A program made the position numbers and the translations under genes. From contig CALWRY010000004.1 of NCBI GenBank assembly GCA_944384065.1, positions 1 to 64,000 of the forward strand: DNA of 64,000 nt, in the 5' to 3' direction. A model generated the notes under the pieces. The model saw only the letters and a list, made by a program, of their open reading frames with translations, did not search any database and was not told the DNA's origin. The stretch is from an uncultured Enterocloster sp. (lineage in GTDB: Bacteria > Bacillota > Clostridia > Lachnospirales > Lachnospiraceae). Below, piece after piece: positions 54,997 to 63,910 of this stretch (positions are counted from its first letter, which is position 1; every line of letters begins with the position of its first letter).

Positions 54997-56517
54997 ATGT
55001 CTGCACCCCTATTTATCAAAGTAAAGCCTGAGGACAATGTGGCAATCGCCGTCCAGGACATCCCCCAGAGAACCCCGGTGCTTCCGGACGTCAAAGCCAG
55101 AGGCCTGATCCCTCAGGCCCACAAGATCGCTCTCCGTGCGATCCCTAAGAATCAGCCGATTATACGCTACGGCGTGGTCCTTGGCTATGCGAAGGACGAT
55201 ATCGCCCCCGGCGATTGGATCAACGAGCATATGGTCATTCTCCCGGAAAGCCCGGCCCTGGATCACATGCCCTACGGTACTAACCTGGTTTCTATGGATA
55301 AGCTCCCGGATCCTCCCATCACCACCTGGATGGGCTATAAAAATGCCCAGGGACCTGCCGGAACCAGAAATCTTTTAGGCATCATGACTACCGTCCAGTG
55401 CGTGGCCGGCGTTGCCAGGGTGGCGGCTGAGCGCATCCGGAAGGAACTTCTTCCCAAATATCCCAATGTAGACGGTGTGGTTGCTATTACCCATCCTTAT
55501 GGCTGCGGCGTGGCCATCAACGCTGCCATGGCATACATTCCCATCCGTTCTCTGCAGAATATCCTGCGCCATCCAAATTTCGGCGGGGAAATCATGGTTC
55601 TGGGTTTAGGATGTGAGAAGCTGACCTATGAGCGCCTGCTTCCCCCCGAGGATATCACCCCGGAAAATTGCCTGACCATCCAGGACTGCCACGGCCACGA
55701 CGAGATGATGAACCAGATCATGGCTATGGCGGAACGAAAGCTTCAAAAGCTGAATACGCGCCGCAGGGAGCCCCTGCCCTTAAGCGATCTGGTCGTCGGC
55801 ATGCAGTGCGGCGGCAGCGATGCCTTCAGCGGCCTCACTGCAAATCCCAGCGCCGGATACGCGGCGGACATGCTGGTGCGGGGCGGCGGCACGGTGATGT
55901 TCAGCGAGGTCACCGAGGTTCGGGACGGCGTCCATATGCTGGCCGCCCGCTGTGTAAGCCAAGAGGTGCGGGATCGTCTGGCCGCTGAGATGAAGTGGTA
56001 CGACGATTACCTGGAACAGGGGGGCGTAGACCGGGATGCCAACCCCACCCCCGGCAACAAGAAGGGGGGATTGGCCAACATCGTGGAAAAGGCCATGGGA
56101 TCCATCGCCAAGTCCGGCACCTCGCCTATTGTGGAAGTTATCGGCCCCGGGGAGCGGCCTGCAAAGAAAGGCCTCATCTATGCCGCCACCCCTGCTTCCG
56201 ATATTGTCTGCGGCCCGTCTCAGATTGCCGCAGGAATCGGCCTGCAGCTGTTTATGACCGGCCGGGGAACCCCCTACGGCTTAGAGATTGCCCCGGTAGT
56301 GAAGATCTGCAGCCGCAATGAGATGAAGGACAACTGGTTTGACATGATCGATATCTCCGCCGGCCAGGTGGCTACCGGCGAGAAGACCATAGAGGAAGTG
56401 GGGACAGAAATTTTCCGGTATATGATAGATGTGGCTTCCGGAGTCAAAAAGCCCTACAGCGACCAGTACGGCTTCCACAATGATATGTGCATCTTTAATC
56501 CGGCGCCTATTACCTGA
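54997..56517 (+). CDS. garD: Galactarate dehydratase
   Basis: Iron-dependent UxaA/GarD-family enzyme converting meso-galactarate to 5-dehydro-4-deoxy-D-glucarate. The 506 residues match E. coli GarD closely through the whole length as I recall it: GYGVAINAA-type segment YGCGVAINAAMAYIPIRSLQNI, GGEIMVLGLGCEKL, VVGMQCGGSDAFSG, VMFSEVTEVRDGVHML, NPTPGNKKGGLANIVEKA and LIYAATPASDIVCG. Conserved cysteines in these blocks are likely metal ligands. AAAGGAGAATTGTT precedes the ATG. It feeds the same intermediate as GudD. Confidence 0.95.
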   Translation: MSAPLFIKVKPEDNVAIAVQDIPQRTPVLPDVKARGLIPQAHKIALRAIPKNQPIIRYGVVLGYAKDDIAPGDWINEHMVILPESPALDHMPYGTNLVSMDKLPDPPITTWMGYKNAQGPAGTRNLLGIMTTVQCVAGVARVAAERIRKELLPKYPNVDGVVAITHPYGCGVAINAAMAYIPIRSLQNILRHPNFGGEIMVLGLGCEKLTYERLLPPEDITPENCLTIQDCHGHDEMMNQIMAMAERKLQKLNTRRREPLPLSDLVVGMQCGGSDAFSGLTANPSAGYAADMLVRGGGTVMFSEVTEVRDGVHMLAARCVSQEVRDRLAAEMKWYDDYLEQGGVDRDANPTPGNKKGGLANIVEKAMGSIAKSGTSPIVEVIGPGERPAKKGLIYAATPASDIVCGPSQIAAGIGLQLFMTGRGTPYGLEIAPVVKICSRNEMKDNWFDMIDISAGQVATGEKTIEEVGTEIFRYMIDVASGVKKPYSDQYGFHNDMCIFNPAPIT

Positions 56518-56586
56518 CGCTCTCGATTTCGCGAAAGCATTTGACGCCAGCACCGATACTTTTTACAAACCCTTTACACGATTCCG

Positions 56587-56616
56587 GTGACATTCCTCTG
56601 TATTTTTCTGTAAAAT
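56587..56616 (+). promoter_or_regulatory. Promoter of the PhoH gene
   Basis: GTGACA (56587-56592), 18 bases, TAAAAT (56611-56616), 44 bases before the start codon. Confidence 0.5.
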
Positions 56617-56659
56617 ATAGATAATATTTAAAATATTTCAGAAAAAGGAGTTCCCGGGG

Positions 56660-58033
56660 ATGATTAAAACATATGTGTTGGATACCAACGTCCTGATCCA
56701 GGCGCCCTACGCCCTTCAATGCTTTGAGGATAACCAGGTGATCCTGCCGGTGGCTGTTCTGGAGGAGCTGGACAATCTGAAAAAAGCGGAGGGAGAGAAG
56801 GGGGCCAATGCCAGAAAGGCCATCCGCCTGCTGGAAAATCTGCGCCGTAAAGGGGATCTTCTGGCGGGCGTGCCCCTGGCCGGAGGCGGCTCTCTGCGGG
56901 TGGAAAAGAATTTCGTGGATGTGGAGCTCCCGCCGGATCTGCCGGAGGACAAGATGGATAACCGCATCCTCAAGGTGTGCCGGGGACTGGCGGACCGGGC
57001 GGACGCCCAGGTGGTTTTGGTGACCAAGGACATTCTGCTTCGCATCAAGGCCCAGATAATCGGCATCCGGGCGGAGGATTTTACCACGGAGCAGGTGTCC
57101 GGCCGGGAGGAGCAATACACGGGCAGGGCCCAGGTCTATGTGCCCGAGGAGCTCCTAAAGGAGTTTAAGAAAAAGGGGGTTCCCCTGGAAAGTCTGTACC
57201 AGACCGATGACCAGGGCGTGCAGAGGACGCCGGAGCTCTGGGAAAATCAGTTCCTGATTCTCACAGGGGACCAGTCGGTGAAGAAGACCCTGCTGGGCCG
57301 GGTGGAAAATGGAAGGGCAGTTCCGCTGCGCTTCAAAAAGAGCAAGCCCTATGGCATCGCGCCCAGAAACGCGGGCCAGTATTTCCTCCAGGAGGCCCTG
57401 ATGGAGACCGCCGACAAGGCGCCGCTGGTGATTGTAAAGGGCATGGCGGGAACGGCCAAAACATTTTACTCCCTGGCGGCAGGCCTGGAGAAGCTGCTCA
57501 ATAATCCCACCGGGGAATACCGCCGCATCCTGGTGAGCCGCCCAAACGCCCAGTTTGACGCGGACATCGGCTTTCTTCCCGGAGACGAGCAGGAGAAAAT
57601 CTCCCCCCTTATGCGGCCCATTATTGATAACCTGGAACAGCTTATTGACTCCAATGAGGAGCAGCGGTACGCGGACGAGACGGAGCTAAAAGGGAAGATC
57701 GACGAGATATTTGACCGGGGGCTGATACAGACGGAAGCGCTGAACTTTATCCGGGGCCGCTCCATTGTAAAGACCTATCTGATTATTGACGAGGCCCAGA
57801 ATATGACGCCCAACCAGGTAAAGGGCATCATTACCCGGGCGGGGCAGGGAACCAAGATTATCCTTTTAGGCGACCCCAACCAGATCGACCGGCCGTTTTT
57901 GGACGAGCGGACCAATGGCCTCAGCTATGCGGCGGAGCACATGAAGGGAAGCCCTCTGTGCTGGCAGATTACCATGGAGGCGGAGGAATGTGAGCGCTCG
58001 AAGCTTGCCATGGATGCGGTGAAGCGGATGTAG
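56660..58033 (+). CDS. PIN domain-PhoH family ATPase
   Basis: A 457-residue protein with an N-terminal PIN ribonuclease domain (residues 1-140; TYVLDTNVLIQ, VILPVAVLEELDNLK, acidic DAQVVLVTKD) and a C-terminal PhoH helicase/ATPase (about 235-455; Walker A KGMAGTAKTF, VSRPNAQFDADIGFLPGDEQEK, Walker B YLIIDEAQNM, RAGQGTKIILLGDPNQIDRPFLD). PIN-PhoH (PhoH2) proteins act on RNA. AAAAAGGAG precedes the ATG by nine bases. Single-gene unit; not linked functionally to its neighbours. Confidence 0.95.
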   Translation: MIKTYVLDTNVLIQAPYALQCFEDNQVILPVAVLEELDNLKKAEGEKGANARKAIRLLENLRRKGDLLAGVPLAGGGSLRVEKNFVDVELPPDLPEDKMDNRILKVCRGLADRADAQVVLVTKDILLRIKAQIIGIRAEDFTTEQVSGREEQYTGRAQVYVPEELLKEFKKKGVPLESLYQTDDQGVQRTPELWENQFLILTGDQSVKKTLLGRVENGRAVPLRFKKSKPYGIAPRNAGQYFLQEALMETADKAPLVIVKGMAGTAKTFYSLAAGLEKLLNNPTGEYRRILVSRPNAQFDADIGFLPGDEQEKISPLMRPIIDNLEQLIDSNEEQRYADETELKGKIDEIFDRGLIQTEALNFIRGRSIVKTYLIIDEAQNMTPNQVKGIITRAGQGTKIILLGDPNQIDRPFLDERTNGLSYAAEHMKGSPLCWQITMEAEECERSKLAMDAVKRM

Positions 58034-58109
58034 GCGAGATGGCCGTCCTGCCGCTGGATGGACGGAATATACATATGCATTAAATTTCTCTAAAAAAATT
58101 TGTCTTTCA

Positions 58110-58138
58110 TTGCTTTTCCGCAGGAATGCGAGTATAGT
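58110..58138 (+). promoter_or_regulatory. Possible promoter before the zinc-ribbon gene
   Basis: TTGCTT (58110-58115), 17 bases, TATAGT (58133-58138). It leaves a leader of about 90 bases in which I recognise no riboswitch. Confidence 0.4.
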
Positions 58139-58231
58139 TTAGCTTGCAGACAATTGTACAGCTGTCCGGCGCTGCCCAGGATGTGAAAGTCCAACGGATC
58201 GAGACAGCGGGAAAGGAATGAATCATACTTG

Positions 58232-58648
58232 ATGAACCGATTTAGGGAAAAGCTTCAGAGATTTATGATTGGCCGGTACGGCATGGATCAGCTGGGCCGG
58301 TTTCTCTTCGGCGTACTGTGCGTGCTGGTGGTGCTGAATCTCTTTATCCGCTTCGGCCCCCTGGGACTATTGGTGAACGCGCTGGAGCTTGCGGTGATTA
58401 TTCTCCTTTATTTCCGCATGTTTTCGAGAAATGTGAACCGCCGCTGGCAGGAGAACCAGGCGTACCTCCGGATGCAGTTCTATGTGTCCGAGTATTTTAA
58501 GAAGCTTCGCTTCCGATTCAGCGAGGGAAGAAAATACCGTATTTTCAAGTGCCCCTCCTGCGGACAGAAGGTCCGTATCCCCAGGGGACACGGAAAGGTG
58601 AGCATCCACTGTCCCAAGTGCGGGACGGATTTTATAAAGAGGAGCTAG
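58232..58648 (+). CDS. Membrane protein with C-terminal zinc ribbon
   Basis: A 138-residue protein with a short basic N-terminus, two adjacent hydrophobic segments (about residues 24-65) and a C-terminal zinc ribbon made of CPSCG and CPKCG about 23 residues apart. The family is not recognised by name; similar small proteins are common in Clostridia. Start taken at ATG 58232 (a TTG at 58229 is possible); the GGAAAGGA upstream is about 15 bases away, rather far. Eighteen bases separate it from the flavin reductase gene. Confidence 0.72.
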   Translation: MNRFREKLQRFMIGRYGMDQLGRFLFGVLCVLVVLNLFIRFGPLGLLVNALELAVIILLYFRMFSRNVNRRWQENQAYLRMQFYVSEYFKKLRFRFSEGRKYRIFKCPSCGQKVRIPRGHGKVSIHCPKCGTDFIKRS

Positions 58649-58665
58649 AAAGCGAGGAGATTACC

Positions 58666-59223
58666 ATGAGAAAGAATTTTGGCGCAAAGCCTCTTACCTA
58701 TCCCCAGCCAGTGCTGATTATCGCCAGCTATGACGAGGCGGGCGTTCCGGACGCCATGAATGCGGCCTGGGGCGGCATCAGCGAGGCCAATGAGATTTCC
58801 ATGTGCCTGAGCGCGGGCCACAAGACAGTGAAAAATATTCTGGGCCGGAAGGCCTTTACCGTCAGCATGGCGGACGCGGCCCACGTGGAGGCCTGCGATT
58901 ATGTGGGCATTGAGTCAGCCAACAAGGTGCCGGATAAGCTGGCGAAGGCGGGATTCACCACCACAAAGAGCGAGCGGGTGGACGCGCCCATAATCAACGA
59001 GCTGGCCATCTGCCTGGAGTGTAAGCTCATAAGCTATGACCCGGAGACCTGCCGCATGGTGGGGGAGATTGTCAATGTCAGCGTGGACGAGAGCGCGATG
59101 ACGGACGGAAAGGTTGACGTGGCCAAGGCCGCTCCCATCACCTTTGATCCCTTTAACAATGCATATCACGTGATTGGGGAAAAGGTGGGGAACGCTTTCT
59201 CGGACGGGAAGAAGCTTAAATAG
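58666..59223 (+). CDS. Flavin reductase-family protein (flavoredoxin-like)
   Basis: A 185-residue FMN-binding split-barrel protein: PQPVLIIASYDEAGVPDAMNAAWGGISEANEISMCLS, GHKTVKNILGRKAFTVSMADAAHVEACDYVGIESANKVPDKLAKAGF and ELAICLECKLIS are typical of the flavin reductase/flavoredoxin group, which moves electrons from NAD(P)H to flavin or other carriers. GCGAGGAGATTACC precedes the ATG at 58666. Ends at a strong terminator. Confidence 0.9.
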   Translation: MRKNFGAKPLTYPQPVLIIASYDEAGVPDAMNAAWGGISEANEISMCLSAGHKTVKNILGRKAFTVSMADAAHVEACDYVGIESANKVPDKLAKAGFTTTKSERVDAPIINELAICLECKLISYDPETCRMVGEIVNVSVDESAMTDGKVDVAKAAPITFDPFNNAYHVIGEKVGNAFSDGKKLK

Positions 59224-59289
59224 ATATGTCCTTCTGGGATAAATGACGGGGCTGTTGCAGGCTTACGCCATAAATTGATAAAAAATTCA

Positions 59290-59348
59290 CAATAGTCAGA
59301 GCGAAAATGATTAAAAAATTGTTCGCTCTGGCTATTCTTTTTTTCTGC
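59290..59348 (+). terminator. Terminator after the flavin reductase gene
   Basis: AATAGTCAGAGCG and CGCTCTGGCTATT form a hairpin followed by a run of eight T (CTTTTTTTTC). Confidence 0.9.
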
Positions 59349-59465
59349 TGTTGCACATAGCGCAACGAGCGCGAAAAACAGGGGCGAAAAATAGAAAAAA
59401 TAATGCTATAGTTGAATTGTAAAAAGAAGGAAACACAGATAAACGATGCGGAGGAGGTCAGATAT

Positions 59466-59960
59466 ATGTTAGAAGAGCAGGCCCTGGTTGAGGCCGTTGG
59501 CAGAAAAATCCTGGACGAGGCAGTGGGGGAACAGGACTTTGACGCGGTATTTGAAGTGTTCGCCCGGATTTGCAATACGGACGATATTCTGCTGTTTACC
59601 TTAAAGGGCTATACGGAGAGCTTTCAGTTTTACTTTGATGAATATTCTTATGGGATCATCTTTGAAAACGGGAGCTGCCGGACAGTTAAAGGCACCATTT
59701 CCCTGCCGGATGTAACCTTTAAGATTCACAAGCCGGTGGCCTTAGCTATTATCAATGGCCAGGTGTATTCAGCAGTGGCCCATATGAACGGGGATGTGGA
59801 CTATACGGGCTATAAGGACGGAGCAATCCGGTTTATCGGGATTTTGGAGAGCGTTTTGGACGGAGCGGCAGCTGCGGCAAGGAAGGCAGCTGGAGCCGCA
59901 AAAAAGGAAGATTTAAAAACAGGGATAGGCAAAACAGCAGGAGAGGAGGGTCAGCCATGA
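59466..59960 (+). CDS. SCP2-like domain protein
   Basis: A 164-residue protein that resembles the SCP2 sterol/lipid-carrier fold. The stretch DVTFKIHKPVALAIINGQVY and its continuation AVAHMNGDVDYTGYKDGAIRF follow the usual pattern of a DVTI strand, a helix with xxGK, and a xxMSGKLxxxGD strand. It ends in an Ala/Lys-rich tail. Ligand unknown. GGAGGAGGTCAGATAT fixes the start at 59466. Its stop overlaps the start of the fusion oxidoreductase gene by four bases, so it is the first gene of the last operon. Confidence 0.6.
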   Translation: MLEEQALVEAVGRKILDEAVGEQDFDAVFEVFARICNTDDILLFTLKGYTESFQFYFDEYSYGIIFENGSCRTVKGTISLPDVTFKIHKPVALAIINGQVYSAVAHMNGDVDYTGYKDGAIRFIGILESVLDGAAAAARKAAGAAKKEDLKTGIGKTAGEEGQP

Positions 59961-62233
59961 GAAAAGTGAAATTCGGCGTTGTGGGCGGCGGCGGAGCTTT
60001 TTACTTCCACGCCAACGGCATCCGCAATTCGGAGATCCTGGAATATACGGCTATCTATGACGTGAACTATGAGAATGCCAAGCGCATGGCGAGAAAATAT
60101 CAAAACAATCCCATGACGGCTTATGAAACGCTGGACGAGATGTTGGACAGTGACATCGACGCGGTGCTGGTGATGGTTCCCCACGTATTTCACGACGATA
60201 TCGTGGTGCGCTGCGCCCAGAAAAAGAAGCATGTGCTCTGCGAGAAGCCCATGGGAACCACCCTGGAAGGCTGTCAGAGGATGATTGATGCCTGCAGGGA
60301 AAACGGCGTTCTCTTTATGATAGCGGAAAATCACCGCTTCCTTCCCGCACACAACTGCGTTCACGATTTAATTGCTTCCGGCGCTATCGGCCGGGTTCTC
60401 ATGATAAGGGCCTATGAGGGGGTAAATGAAATTCCGGGCCTCAGCCAGAGCGGCTTCTGGAAGGGCGACCCCATCAAGGCGGGCGGCGGCTCCCTTATGG
60501 ACATGGCGGCCCACAAATTTGCCACAATTGAATATATTATGGGAAGCCGCTGCGAGGAGGTCACCTCCGTGCTGGCCAAACAGATGATCAATCTCCCGGA
60601 GAAGGCGGAGGACAACGCAGTGGCCATCGCCCGGTATGAAAATGGAGCCATCGCCGACGTGATGGTGAGCTTCACCCAGATGATCCCGCCCTTCAACAGC
60701 CTGGAGGTGTACGGCACCGAGGGCACGATTTTTGAAAACCACGCCTGGGAGAAGCCGGTGCGGGTGTACTCCATGACCTCCAAGGACGAGCGGATGCGGC
60801 AGAAATGGTACGAGCCGGAGTGCGAGCACGCGCCCTTCCCCAAGTATTATCCCATCTCCGTAAAGCGGGAGGACGAGTATTTTGCCACCTGTGTGCTGGA
60901 AAATAAGGAGCCGGAGTTTACCCCCGAGCAGGCCATGCACGCCATCGAGGCTATTTTGACCGGATACCTGTCCCACATTGAAAAGCGGCCGGTGCGCTGC
61001 GAGGAAGTGCGCAAAATGGGGGAAGAGGGACGCACCCACGAGATACTGGAAAAACTGGCGGCCTCCATTCCTATTAATAAGAATTTAAAGGAGATTAAGA
61101 TGAGAGAACCCATTGGATACAGGAAAGAAAAAGCGACGAAGCTGATGGAGAAATACAACCTGGATCTGCTGATTGCAACCTCCGCCATGCACACCTACTA
61201 TGTGACCGGGCTTCCGGTGCTCCACAGCGCGCCCAATCCCATTCTGGCCTCCTTAGCCAATCAGTACCCCTATATGGGCCTGGTGCGCCGCAGAGGAGAG
61301 AACACGGTTTTCCACTGGAATGTCTATAAGAGTGTGGACGACCTGTGCTGGGCTGCGGACAGCGTGGGGATAGAGAGTCCTCTGGACGTGCAGCGGGCAT
61401 TGAAGTGGAAGTTAAAGCAGTGGGGCATGGAGGGCAAGCGCGTAGGCGTGGAGTCCACAGCTCCCAAGTACGTGATGGAGGTGTTAGAGGATCCGGAGTA
61501 CAACCTGGAGATTGTCACTGCGGATCAGGTGTTCCGGGATATGCGCCTGGTAAAGACCGACGAGGAGATGGCCTGCATCCTGAAGGCCACAGAGATCACG
61601 GAGACCGCCCTCAGGGCCTGCATCGACGCCTGCGCCGTGGGCGTGACGGACAATGAGCTTCTGGCCATCGGCAAGAAGGCCATGCTGGAGGACGGCGCTT
61701 CCGACTGGGATCACACCACCATGACCATCGGGGACTCGGATCCGGAAGCTCCCGGCACAGGAAGGGCCATCAAGGAGGGAGAGATCATCCGTCTGGACTT
61801 CGGAGCCACCTACAAGGGTTATGTGGCGGATGTAAACTGCCACGTGATTGTGGGCAAGACCCCGGAGGAGGCGAAAGAGGTCATCGACGCCCTTCTGGAC
61901 TACCAGGGGTATATTGAGGCCCGGGTGAAGCCGGGGCAGAACATGAAGAAGCTGGGCGAGGAGGCCAGGGCCTACTACCAGAACAAATACCCGAGAAGCC
62001 TGGCCTCATCCATCGGGCACAGCATCGGGCTGGAGTGCGAGGACGTGCACATCCTGGGCTATCTGGGCGCCATCGACGGGCCGTTCGAGGAGAACATGGT
62101 ATTTGAGATCGAGGCATGGGAAAATTATGCCGGCGCCCTCATCGGGGTGGAGGACACCTATGTGGTGACCAAGGACGGCTGCAAGAAGGTTACCACCATT
62201 CCCAAGTACATTATTGAGAAGGAAGTTAAATAA
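59957..62233 (+). CDS. Gfo/Idh/MocA oxidoreductase fused in frame to an M24 metallopeptidase
   Basis: One open frame of 758 residues encodes two complete enzymes. Residues 1 to about 380 are a Gfo/Idh/MocA dehydrogenase (FGVVGGGGAFYFHANGIR, the CEKPMGTTLEG motif, GGGSLMDMAAHKFATIEYI). Residues 382-758 are an M24 aminopeptidase/creatinase-fold protein with N-terminal domain and all five metal ligands: Asp in RLDFGATYKGYVADVN (two), His in IGHSIGLE, Glu in VFEIEAWEN and GVEDTYVVT. At the joint, AAAGGAG (61087-61093) stands 6 bases before ATG 61100, so the peptidase could also be made alone. AGGAGGGTCAGCC precedes the main ATG. The linker is very short (about ten residues), which suggests two genes whose stop was lost. 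Confidence 0.9.
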   Translation: MRKVKFGVVGGGGAFYFHANGIRNSEILEYTAIYDVNYENAKRMARKYQNNPMTAYETLDEMLDSDIDAVLVMVPHVFHDDIVVRCAQKKKHVLCEKPMGTTLEGCQRMIDACRENGVLFMIAENHRFLPAHNCVHDLIASGAIGRVLMIRAYEGVNEIPGLSQSGFWKGDPIKAGGGSLMDMAAHKFATIEYIMGSRCEEVTSVLAKQMINLPEKAEDNAVAIARYENGAIADVMVSFTQMIPPFNSLEVYGTEGTIFENHAWEKPVRVYSMTSKDERMRQKWYEPECEHAPFPKYYPISVKREDEYFATCVLENKEPEFTPEQAMHAIEAILTGYLSHIEKRPVRCEEVRKMGEEGRTHEILEKLAASIPINKNLKEIKMREPIGYRKEKATKLMEKYNLDLLIATSAMHTYYVTGLPVLHSAPNPILASLANQYPYMGLVRRRGENTVFHWNVYKSVDDLCWAADSVGIESPLDVQRALKWKLKQWGMEGKRVGVESTAPKYVMEVLEDPEYNLEIVTADQVFRDMRLVKTDEEMACILKATEITETALRACIDACAVGVTDNELLAIGKKAMLEDGASDWDHTTMTIGDSDPEAPGTGRAIKEGEIIRLDFGATYKGYVADVNCHVIVGKTPEEAKEVIDALLDYQGYIEARVKPGQNMKKLGEEARAYYQNKYPRSLASSIGHSIGLECEDVHILGYLGAIDGPFEENMVFEIEAWENYAGALIGVEDTYVVTKDGCKKVTTIPKYIIEKEVK

Positions 62234-62288
62234 TGCGGCCGTCCAGAATGGCTGCGGCAAATATATTATGCAGGAGGAGTTATAAACC

Positions 62289-63077
62289 ATGAGAAAGAAA
62301 GATCCCTTATTAATCGTAGCGACACCCAACATCTGCTGGCTGCACCCGGAGGTAGCGTACCCCAAGAATGCGGCTGAGATCGCCGAGGAGGCAGCCCTGT
62401 GCCGGGAGGCCGGCGCCTCTGTGCTCCACACCCATGCGGAGGGACAGTGGAACGAGGTATACGACGCGGTCCGGGCTTCCAGCGATATTCTGCTCCAGGG
62501 CGGCATGTCCAGCATTCCTCTTCAGGACAGAATCGAGCTTTTTGAGAAGAAGTACGACATGGTTTCCATTATCGCCAACCACCACGCGGAGGCCTTCAAG
62601 GAGGTAAACTGCGACGTGCTCCATCCCCTGGCGGAGCTGGAGGAGTACGCCCAGGCCTGCCGCAAGTACGGGGTAAAGCCGGAGTTTGAGATCTGGCACT
62701 CCGGATCCATCTGGAACCTGAACCAGCTGATTGAGAAGGGACTTTTAGACGGGCCCTACATCACCACCCTGTTCTTTGGATGGCCCGGCGGCACCTGGGC
62801 TCCCGCCACCATCGAGGAGTACCTCTACCGCAGAAAGCTGATGCCCGCCAACTGCGCCTGCACCGTGACCATCATGTGCGAGGCCCAGATGGATATTATG
62901 GCGGCGGCTATTGTGAGCGGCGACAACGTGCGCGTGGGAACCGAGGATTATCCCTTCAACCAGCAGGGCAAGGTCTGCACCACCCATGAGCTGGTAAAGG
63001 AGATCGCGGACATCTCCCGCAGCTTAGGCCGCGAGGTGGCAACACCCGCTCAGGCCAGGGAGATCCTGGGACTCTAA
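62289..63077 (+). CDS. BKACE-family (DUF849) beta-keto acid cleavage enzyme
   Basis: Zinc enzyme family that condenses a beta-keto acid with acetyl-CoA and cleaves it. The 262-residue product has the N-terminal zinc site (HTHAEG; VLHTHA), SGSIWNLNQLIEKGLLDGPY, FFGWPGGTWAP and VRVGTEDYPFNQQGK, with the typical glutamate in GTED. AGGAGGAGTTATAAACC precedes the ATG. The family has many different substrates that cannot be told from sequence here; it works in an operon with dehydrogenases and a peptidase-like hydrolase. Confidence 0.87.
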   Translation: MRKKDPLLIVATPNICWLHPEVAYPKNAAEIAEEAALCREAGASVLHTHAEGQWNEVYDAVRASSDILLQGGMSSIPLQDRIELFEKKYDMVSIIANHHAEAFKEVNCDVLHPLAELEEYAQACRKYGVKPEFEIWHSGSIWNLNQLIEKGLLDGPYITTLFFGWPGGTWAPATIEEYLYRRKLMPANCACTVTIMCEAQMDIMAAAIVSGDNVRVGTEDYPFNQQGKVCTTHELVKEIADISRSLGREVATPAQAREILGL

Positions 63078-63110
63078 AAGACAGACAGAGAGAATATGGA
63101 GGGGAACAAC

Positions 63111-63878
63111 ATGGAGAAGAAAGTGGCGGTTGTGACAGGAGCAGCTAATGGAATTGGGAAGGCTACCGCGCTGAAATTTGCCAGGGAAGGTTACGCGACA
63201 GCCCTAATCGACGTAAATCCGGCACTGTCCGAAACAGAGAAGATGATTCACGACATGGGAGGCGAGTGCATCTGCTGCGTGGGAGACGTGAAGGATCAGG
63301 AGGCAATGTCCGCATTTTTTAAAGCCATCATGGATACCTACGGGCATATCGACGTGCTCAACAACAATGCGGGCATCGTGGTGGTAAAGCCTCTGGAGGA
63401 CACCACCTATGAGGAATTTGAGCGGGTGGCCAATGTAAACATCGGAGGAACCTTTGTGCTGACAAAGCTGGTTCTTCCCATTATGAAGAAACAGAGATCA
63501 GGCGCGATTGTTAATCTGGGCTCTATCTCCGGTCATGTGGGCCAGACGGAGCACGCCATCTACGGCGCGACCAAGGGGGCAATCATTGCCTTTACAAGGG
63601 CGGTGGCCTGGGAAGTGGCGGATTACAACATCCGGGTAAATTCCGTGAGTCCCGGATCCGTGGATACGCCCATGCTCCGGTCGGACATCCAGCTGGAGTC
63701 CACCCGGACGGGAATGCCCTTTGAGGAGGTAAAAAAGATTCGGGAGGCAGAGCAGGCGTTTAAGCGCTGGGCCGACCCGTCGGAGATTGCGGAGGCGATT
63801 TATTTTCTGGCCAGCGGCAGCGCGTCCTTTATCACAGGCACCGACCTGCTTGTGGACTGCGGCTGGGCAGCGAAGTAA
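63111..63878 (+). CDS. Short-chain dehydrogenase/reductase
   Basis: A 255-residue classical SDR: cofactor loop TGAANGIGKATALKF, NNNAGIVVVK, catalytic Ser in LGSISGHVGQ, and YGATKGAIIAFTRAVAWEV with the YxxxK pair. Likely oxidises or reduces a hydroxyl of the operon's substrate. ATG 63111 is preceded by GGAGGGG and is preferred over 63096, which itself supplies that ribosome site. Confidence 0.92.
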   Translation: MEKKVAVVTGAANGIGKATALKFAREGYATALIDVNPALSETEKMIHDMGGECICCVGDVKDQEAMSAFFKAIMDTYGHIDVLNNNAGIVVVKPLEDTTYEEFERVANVNIGGTFVLTKLVLPIMKKQRSGAIVNLGSISGHVGQTEHAIYGATKGAIIAFTRAVAWEVADYNIRVNSVSPGSVDTPMLRSDIQLESTRTGMPFEEVKKIREAEQAFKRWADPSEIAEAIYFLASGSASFITGTDLLVDCGWAAK

Positions 63879-63910
63879 TACAATTTTTTATCAACGAAGG
63901 AGGAAAAATT

